DNA of 64,000 bases from Paraglaciecola marina. GTDB taxonomy: Bacteria; Pseudomonadota; Gammaproteobacteria; Enterobacterales; Alteromonadaceae. The position numbers were made by a program, and so were the translations under genes. The stretch covers positions 212,031-276,030 of the forward strand of contig NZ_SAIS01000007.1 in assembly GCF_004360155.1 (NCBI RefSeq). The letters run 5' to 3'. Below the pieces are notes generated by a model that did not search any database, was not told the DNA's origin, and saw nothing but the letters and a program-made list of their open reading frames with translations. This document shows positions 58,600 through 64,000 of this stretch, piece after piece. Position 1 is the stretch's first letter; each line of letters starts with the position of its first letter.

Positions 58600-58614
58600 C
58601 CAATGAAACATTGG
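58600..58614. promoter_or_regulatory. Inverted repeat CCAATG-AAA-CATTGG
   Basis: A perfect 6-bp inverted repeat with a three-base spacer, in the long leader about 450 bases before the first exopolysaccharide gene. It could be an operator; nothing in the sequence names the protein. Confidence 0.3.
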
Positions 58615-58954
58615 TTGGGTAATTAGCTTGATACATATTTCCTACGCATAATTTAGTATCCATAGCGATTGGTACAAGAATACATTCTTAGTCCTGCATT
58701 CTTTTTATATAACATGTTTACATGGATACAAAACGGTAAAGGACCATTTAAGCAAACTATTTAGTTAATTGTGTGGTTTTGGTCTGAATTATTGAGTGAA
58801 AATGTAATTAAGAGTTGTATCATAGGTGGACTATTCAAAATCTAATCAAGTAATTAATCTATAGCTTAGTCATTGTGAAATTTTAAAGTAAATAAGTTTC
58901 GAAATTCAACTTACTGTAAAAGATGTACTTTTGGCTTTAGTTAATCGTAAATTA

Positions 58955-58970
58955 TGTGATAGATTTCATA
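58955..58970 (+). promoter_or_regulatory. CRP-like site upstream of the exopolysaccharide operon
   Basis: TGTGA-TAGATT-TCATA matches the CRP consensus TGTGA-N6-TCACA with one mismatch, 95 bases before the first gene of the operon. Confidence 0.35.
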
Positions 58971-59065
58971 TTGAATATGAATACGGCTCGAAATTGAAAG
59001 GTACAGTTTGAGTCAATCATACATGTATTTTTTGCTTCGAAATAGAATTGTAAAACGGGGTAAAT

Positions 59066-60265
59066 ATGGATGATTTCCAAAAAAAAAATGTTGTGTATCG
59101 TTTTTTCAGTTATGTAGTAATACTAGTATTTTCTTTGCTAATTTTCGAAAGCTCAAAGGTCAATGCTCAGTCGAGAGAAGGTTTATTATCAAATGCTTCA
59201 ATAGGATTTGCTTATGAAGACAATTTATTGAAGACAAAACCTAAACAGTCAGGTCGTTCTATAAATATTGCTCCAAACCTTGGATATTTAAAATCAATAG
59301 GAAAACATAATGTGTTTTTTTCCTATGATGGAAATTATGCATCATATTTTGATAATTCTGATTTTAGTTATAGTGAGCATAATTTTAATGTTAATGGCTT
59401 TATCAGCTTACCTAATTCGACAGGTGTGAACCTATCTCTTTTTTACAGAAATGAAATTGAAGAGCCAGGCTCAAATGATTCCAGTACTAGTTCGGATTTA
59501 GTTGAGTTTAATAAGTTTAACGTGATTGGTTTTCAAACAGATTTGATTTTTGGTACGAAGCGTAGCACAGGTCAGTTTCTATTCTCTGGTGGAGTAAATA
59601 AACGTGATTACACAAATAATTTGCAATCATTTAGAGATATTGAATCAAAATTTTTAACAGGTTTATTTTATTATAGGTTTACCTCTAGATTCAGAGGTTT
59701 AGTTGAACTAACTGCTAGAGATATAACTTATGTCAGTGATAATATAATTATTGATTCAACGAATTTTGTAACGGAAGTGTTGACTGGGTTTGAGTGGAAC
59801 CCATCACTTAAAACGTCTGGTTCGTTTAAAGTTGGTTACTTGGAGAGAGATTACGATTCTGTTGAACTAAATGACATTTCTGGTCTTTCATACTTGATAG
59901 ACTTTAATTGGAGGCCTTCAAGCTATACTTACTTCAAGTTAAGCGGCTCTAAACGCCCAATAGAATCAGCTCAGATTGATGTCGCTGGATATTTTAGAAA
60001 CTCATTTGATATTGATATACGGCATGACTTGACAGACCAAATGAATATAATGATTGGTAGTTCTTATTCTGACTATGATATTTCCTCCGAACTTTCAGGC
60101 AGAGAAGATAAAAAGTATACCTATCGTTTAGGAGCTACTTATGCCTTTAGTAGAAATTTCTCATCTAGCTTAGAGTTACGGCATGTATTAAGGGATTCCA
60201 CAGTATCTATATTCAATTTCAATTCGAATGTTATTGAAATGTCTATTTTCAGCACATTCGAGTGA
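59066..60265 (+). CDS. Outer-membrane beta-barrel protein of the exopolysaccharide locus
   Basis: A 399-residue exported protein. An N-terminal signal segment (about 15-35, ending KVNAQ) is followed by alternating amphipathic strands throughout, ending in a phenylalanine two from the C-terminus (STFE). The start of the mature part (ASIGFAYEDNLLKT) and the repeated aromatic strand ends resemble the beta-barrel proteins found at the head of Vps/Eps-type polysaccharide operons. It probably forms or helps form the outer-membrane exit. It runs directly into the export gene (overlap of four bases with its longest frame). Confidence 0.8.
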   Translation: MDDFQKKNVVYRFFSYVVILVFSLLIFESSKVNAQSREGLLSNASIGFAYEDNLLKTKPKQSGRSINIAPNLGYLKSIGKHNVFFSYDGNYASYFDNSDFSYSEHNFNVNGFISLPNSTGVNLSLFYRNEIEEPGSNDSSTSSDLVEFNKFNVIGFQTDLIFGTKRSTGQFLFSGGVNKRDYTNNLQSFRDIESKFLTGLFYYRFTSRFRGLVELTARDITYVSDNIIIDSTNFVTEVLTGFEWNPSLKTSGSFKVGYLERDYDSVELNDISGLSYLIDFNWRPSSYTYFKLSGSKRPIESAQIDVAGYFRNSFDIDIRHDLTDQMNIMIGSSYSDYDISSELSGREDKKYTYRLGATYAFSRNFSSSLELRHVLRDSTVSIFNFNSNVIEMSIFSTFE

Positions 60266-60294
60266 AATTAATTCTATTTAAAAAAGGAAAAAGT

Positions 60295-60831
60295 ATGAAA
60301 AAGCACTTAGTGTTTTCGTTTGTTACAATATTTTTAATTCTAATAAATTCAAATGTAATTGCTCAACAAGTTGAAGATTATAAATTGTCGACAGATGATC
60401 AGGTATCTGTAATCGTATTTAACGAACCAGATTTAAACTTAAACAGAGTTCGTGTTAGTACTAATGGAACAATTTCTATGCCTCTAATTGGGCAAGTCAA
60501 CGTTTCTAATTTGACTGTTAGTGAAGTAGAAAAAAAGTTGATTGGGCTATTGAGGGATGGTTATCTTAAGAAGCCAGATGTCTCAGTCTCGATTGTAGAA
60601 TATAGACCATTTTATATAGGTGGCGAAGTGCAAAGGCCAGGAAGTTACCCTTATAGAAAAGGGTTAACTATTCAAAAAGCTGTAACAATTGCGGGAGGAT
60701 TTACTGAAAGAGCATCTGAATCAGCAATATCTATTGAAAATAAAGAACAGAATAAAAATGTCCCGAAGGCTTCTTTCTTAGAAAGTGTAAAACCCGGTGA
60801 CGTCATAACCGTCGGCGAAAGCTTTTTTTAA
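60295..60831 (+). CDS. Short polysaccharide export protein (Wza-like, SLBB)
   Basis: A 178-residue periplasmic protein of the polysaccharide biosynthesis/export family, less than half the length of E. coli Wza. The ATG at 60295 (AAGGA upstream) gives a signal peptide ending NVIA/QQ. The export domain follows (DYKLSTDDQVSVIVFNEPDLN, VSTNGTISMPLIGQV), then one SLBB domain (FYIGGEVQRPGSYPYRKGLTIQKAVTIAGG). No lipobox cysteine and no C-terminal pore helix are present. It lies between the barrel gene and the tyrosine kinase. Confidence 0.9.
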   Translation: MKKHLVFSFVTIFLILINSNVIAQQVEDYKLSTDDQVSVIVFNEPDLNLNRVRVSTNGTISMPLIGQVNVSNLTVSEVEKKLIGLLRDGYLKKPDVSVSIVEYRPFYIGGEVQRPGSYPYRKGLTIQKAVTIAGGFTERASESAISIENKEQNKNVPKASFLESVKPGDVITVGESFF

Positions 60832-60884
60832 GGAATGTAAATTATGTATGAAAATTCATGGAACAAGTATCAGGTAGGTAACAA

Positions 60885-63059
60885 ATGAATGAAGTAAGCG
60901 TATCTTCACAAGATGACATTATAGATTTTGGGCAATATTGGAGAACTATGTATAGAGCAAAATGGTTGATTTTGTTATCTGTTATTGTTTTCGTAGCAAT
61001 TGGTTTCTACTTGACCACTAAAATTACACCTACATACGAATCAACCGCAAAAATTTTAGTCGACCCTCAAAAACCCAGTGTATCGTTTGATGATGAGAGG
61101 ATTGTTTCTAATGCGATGGTTGTTTTATTTTATCAGACGCAATACGAAATATTAAGCTCTAGACAATTAGCAGAGGAGGTTATTGACAGGCTAGGCTTAA
61201 TTCAAAAGTTTAAAGCACAGAAGTCGCAAAATAATGAGGCAAAGAGCTTCTTAAAAACTTTATTTGGAACTTCTGATGTTGAATTATCTGACGCTGAACT
61301 AAAGATATTAATTGCTAACAATATTCGAGATACTTTGAGCGTTAGTGGAGACCGACAAAGCCAAGTGATTCAAATTACATTTGAATCAACTGACGCCAAA
61401 GAAGCGGCAGATATCGTAAATACTTTGTCTGAAGTATATATTGAATTTGGTCTAGAATCTCGTATGAAGGAGGTGAAAAACTCCGAAGGCTGGTTGAATC
61501 AACAGTCTTCTCAGTTAAAAACATCATTGGATGGGTCAATAGCTAAATTAAATGCATATAAGCTAGAACAAGGTTTGGTCGATACCCAACAGCAGCAAAG
61601 CCTAGCTAACAGTCAGCTTCAATCTTTGAATAATGAACTTATAAGAGCGCAGACTCGATTAAGTTCTGCTCATGAACAATATTTATATGTTCAAAATTTA
61701 GAGGTAAATGATAAAGACTTGTATTCTCTAGGGCCTGTTTTACAAAATTCTACAGCAGTAGATATGGTTAAAGAACAAGCAAGGCTTTCTCAGAGAGTTA
61801 ATGAGTTAAGTGAACGGTATGGCGACAAACATCCTCAAATGATTGCCGCTCGCTCTGAATTACAAAGTGCTACTGAAAATTTAGCTGTTGAAGTTAGTAA
61901 GGTTGTCGAAAATATCGAAAAAGAGTACAAATTAGCGTTACTTCAAGTTTCAAATATTGAGAAGTTAATTGCTGAAAGTAGAGAGCATATTCAAGCTCTT
62001 CAGTCCAAAGGTTTTTCTCTTCTAAGTTTGGAGAGAGAGGTTGAAAACAATAGAAGGACCTACGAAAACTTTCAACTTAGTATACTTGAGTCTAATGGAG
62101 TTAGTGATTACAGCGTGTCCAATGTTCAAGTAATAGATAAAGCGACCCCAGCACTAACACCTGCGTCTCCAAATGTTAAATTAATATTAGTTGCATTTTT
62201 TATGTTTGGCTTATTTCTGAGTATCGGTATCGCACTTCTGCGAGAGGCGATGGACAACACATTTAAGACTTCAGATTCAGTTAAAGAAAGCTTATCAATT
62301 CCGTCTCTTGGTATCACTCCACTTGTTAAATCTTCAGCAAGAGGAAATGAACCCGAAAAGCAATACTTTAAGGATGTTCGAAGTGGTTTTGCAGAGAGCA
62401 TAAATACAATTAGAACTGGGTTGTTGTTCTCAAATATAGATAACCCTCCAAAAACATTATTAGTTACATCTAGTTTACCTAGTGAAGGGAAATCAACTCT
62501 AGCAATTAATTTGGCCGCAGCATATAGTCATATTGGTAAGACTCTGTTGTTAGAGGTTGATCTTAGAAAGCCTAGTATTGCTAAGAGTTTAGCGATTACT
62601 TCTGATTACGGCCTTTCGAATATTGTTAAATCTTTTGATAAAGAGATAGATAAAGGTCCCGATGGTGGGATAGTTAAGGTCGGCGAAGAAGGTCAACTTA
62701 GTGTGATTTGTGCAGGGACTTTAGTTCCTAATCCACTTGAATTACTATCTTCAAAAAAATTCGAAGATGTATTAAGTGCTTTAGGTGAACTTTATGAATA
62801 TATCATACTTGACGGCCCTCCTACTTTGCCTGTTAGTGATTCATGCTTGTTAGCAAACAAGGTTGATGGGGTTGTCTTTGCGGTTAAATCAAATGACACT
62901 AAGTATAAGGACGCAAAAGAGGCCATTTTAAGACTTCAAAAGCTTCATGCTAATGTTATCGGAAGTGTTCTTACAGTAGCTGATACCAATAAAATGTCAG
63001 CATATGGAGATGAGTTTCATACTGGAAACTATTATGGTGAAGTTCCTAAATATGGCTGA
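60885..63059 (+). CDS. Polysaccharide co-polymerase/tyrosine autokinase (Wzc-like)
   Basis: Controls chain length and export of the polysaccharide. The 724-residue protein has an N-terminal Wzz domain between two membrane helices (about 30-52 and 430-450), with a long periplasmic coiled coil between them. The cytoplasmic BY-kinase has Walker A SSLPSEGKSTLAINLAA, Walker A' LLLEVDLRKPS and Walker B YIILDGPP. The short tail has four tyrosines (SAYGDEF, NYYGE, KYG) for autophosphorylation. It is followed by the matching phosphatase gene after nine bases. Confidence 0.94.
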   Translation: MNEVSVSSQDDIIDFGQYWRTMYRAKWLILLSVIVFVAIGFYLTTKITPTYESTAKILVDPQKPSVSFDDERIVSNAMVVLFYQTQYEILSSRQLAEEVIDRLGLIQKFKAQKSQNNEAKSFLKTLFGTSDVELSDAELKILIANNIRDTLSVSGDRQSQVIQITFESTDAKEAADIVNTLSEVYIEFGLESRMKEVKNSEGWLNQQSSQLKTSLDGSIAKLNAYKLEQGLVDTQQQQSLANSQLQSLNNELIRAQTRLSSAHEQYLYVQNLEVNDKDLYSLGPVLQNSTAVDMVKEQARLSQRVNELSERYGDKHPQMIAARSELQSATENLAVEVSKVVENIEKEYKLALLQVSNIEKLIAESREHIQALQSKGFSLLSLEREVENNRRTYENFQLSILESNGVSDYSVSNVQVIDKATPALTPASPNVKLILVAFFMFGLFLSIGIALLREAMDNTFKTSDSVKESLSIPSLGITPLVKSSARGNEPEKQYFKDVRSGFAESINTIRTGLLFSNIDNPPKTLLVTSSLPSEGKSTLAINLAAAYSHIGKTLLLEVDLRKPSIAKSLAITSDYGLSNIVKSFDKEIDKGPDGGIVKVGEEGQLSVICAGTLVPNPLELLSSKKFEDVLSALGELYEYIILDGPPTLPVSDSCLLANKVDGVVFAVKSNDTKYKDAKEAILRLQKLHANVIGSVLTVADTNKMSAYGDEFHTGNYYGEVPKYG

Positions 63060-63068
63060 TGCTAGTTA

Positions 63069-63803
63069 ATGATTGATTTACATAGCCATATTTTACCAAA
63101 CATAGATGATGGTGCGAGAAGTATAGAAGAAGCCATATTAATGTTGGAATTAGCTATAGAGCAAGGTGTAAGTACTCAAGTACTTACACCTCATATTATG
63201 CCTGGTCGCTTTGACAATAAACTGTTGAATATAGAGCAAGCATTTCTTCGGTTTACTGCTGTTGCTCGAGTGCATAGCTTACCCATTAAACTTTTATACG
63301 GTGCTGAAGTTAGGATCGGCCATCATATAATTGAAATGGTTGAGTCTAACTCCTTGCCATATCTTGGTTTTTACAATGGAAAAAAAGTGTTTTTGTTAGA
63401 GTTTCCCAGGGATGAAGTACCTTTTGGTAGTGACAATCTCATTGTATGGTTATTAAAAAGGGACATTATCCCAATAATTGCACACCCTGAAAGAAACATT
63501 GTTTTTATGGAGAAAAGAGAAATGCTGGAAAATTTTGTAAGAATGGGGTGTTTAATACAAATAACAGCAGCTAGTATAACCGGTAAGTTTGGGAAAAAGG
63601 TCCAAGCTATGTCAGAAGAGTTATTAACAGGTGGAATGGTAAACGCTGTAGCTTCAGATTGCCATAACCTTAAAGGACGAGCCCCTGATCTAGGCCTAGG
63701 GTTTGATAAATTAAAGAGTATATTAAATTATGAGACTGCTCATGATTTAGTCTTTAACTTCCCTAAAGCAATAATAGAAAATAATAGTGCTTTTAATTTA
63801 TAG
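63069..63803 (+). CDS. Tyrosine-protein phosphatase, CpsB/CapC (PHP) family
   Basis: Manganese-dependent phosphatase that dephosphorylates the tyrosine kinase upstream. The 244-residue PHP-fold protein has the metal motifs in order: DLHSHILPNIDDGA, LTPHIMPG, LEFPR, IAHPERN and ASDCHN. Low-molecular-weight phosphatases do this job in many gram-negative loci; the PHP type here is commoner in gram-positives but is known in Alteromonadales. The operon probably continues past the window. Confidence 0.93.
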   Translation: MIDLHSHILPNIDDGARSIEEAILMLELAIEQGVSTQVLTPHIMPGRFDNKLLNIEQAFLRFTAVARVHSLPIKLLYGAEVRIGHHIIEMVESNSLPYLGFYNGKKVFLLEFPRDEVPFGSDNLIVWLLKRDIIPIIAHPERNIVFMEKREMLENFVRMGCLIQITAASITGKFGKKVQAMSEELLTGGMVNAVASDCHNLKGRAPDLGLGFDKLKSILNYETAHDLVFNFPKAIIENNSAFNL

Positions 63804-64000
63804 AAAATAACATCTATCTTCCAATCATCATGTGCTAAATACCAATTTAGGGATCATAAGGCTGGGTTCTTCTACTTAGCTGAAGTAGCTCAGACTGGAT
63901 ATGGCAGTTACCCGTTTTTCAAATGGTGCTGTTGTAATCTCCCCATTTTAAGCAGCAGTTATTCGTAGAAATTCTTTAAGCCGCTCTCAATAGTTGTTTG

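Larger units (their letters stand above)
58373..59065. other. Long intergenic region upstream of the exopolysaccharide operon
   Basis: A 693-base AT-rich stretch without an open frame I would support. It ends in the exopolysaccharide promoter region and holds an inverted repeat at 58600 and a CRP-like site at 58955. No JUMPstart/ops element was found. Its length suggests a long leader or a heavily regulated promoter. Confidence 0.6.

Noticed and set aside
63880..63945. tRNA-like stretch (GTAGCTCAGACTGG resembling a D arm)
   Set aside because: No acceptor, anticodon or T-arm pairing could be formed around it.
63804..64000. JUMPstart/ops element or insertion-sequence terminal repeat near the right edge
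   Set aside because: No ops core (GGCGGTAG) is present, and a single candidate terminus cannot be confirmed without the other end.

Overview
The window looks like a chromosomal segment of a low-GC (about 40 % by eye) marine gammaproteobacterium of the Alteromonadales, probably a Glaciecola/Paraglaciecola-like Alteromonadaceae. The reasons are the lptD-surA-pdxA-rsmA-apaG-apaH block, the rpsU-yqeY-dnaG-rpoD block beside tsaD, a TonB receptor paired with a TPR-sulfotransferase, ExeM-type nuclease and GlyGly-CTERM secretion signals, and an exopolysaccharide locus of Vibrio/Shewanella/Alteromonas type. No rRNA, tRNA, CRISPR, prophage or complete insertion sequence was seen. Most of the DNA is core or conserved accessory chromosome.

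Layout. 1-1498: 5' part of mutS. 1816-3517: a two-gene operon of an RsbQ-type alpha/beta hydrolase and a PAS-GGDEF diguanylate cyclase, the most unusual piece of the window. 3743-7186: lysC and a secreted S15 peptidase. 7259-14213: TPR-sulfotransferase, TonB receptor and a BCCT carrier. 14500-16524: chemoreceptor. 16684-25956: outer-membrane assembly and housekeeping operon (lptD to apaH), with divergent amgK-murU-djlA. 26095-31670: a GlyGly-CTERM protein, an SPFH/DUF4177/RHH cassette and a large secreted nuclease preceded by a good Pho box. 31768-40079: acyl-CoA dehydrogenase, a Nudix-fold lipoprotein that has lost its catalytic residues, an RND efflux pair and a sodium symporter. 40183-44828: macromolecular synthesis operon. 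45049-50408: tsaD, a degenerate HD-GYP-like protein, plsY, folB-folK-uppP and a HIT protein. 50458-58372: M49-like lipoprotein peptidase, HDOD protein, rdgC, a lone histidine kinase and phoB-phoR. 59066-63803: start of an exopolysaccharide export operon (barrel, short export protein, tyrosine kinase, phosphatase).

How genes work together. The hydrolase and cyclase look like the Bacillus RsbQ-RsbP energy-stress sensor with the phosphatase output exchanged for c-di-GMP synthesis. PhoBR and the Pho-boxed nuclease suggest extracellular DNA is used as a phosphorus source. AmgK-MurU recycle cell-wall sugars next to the LptD block. The exopolysaccharide operon and the diguanylate cyclase both point to a surface-attached lifestyle, though no direct link between them can be seen. 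Several starts are TTG or GTG, and the start positions given here were chosen from ribosome-binding sites, signal peptides and family N-termini.
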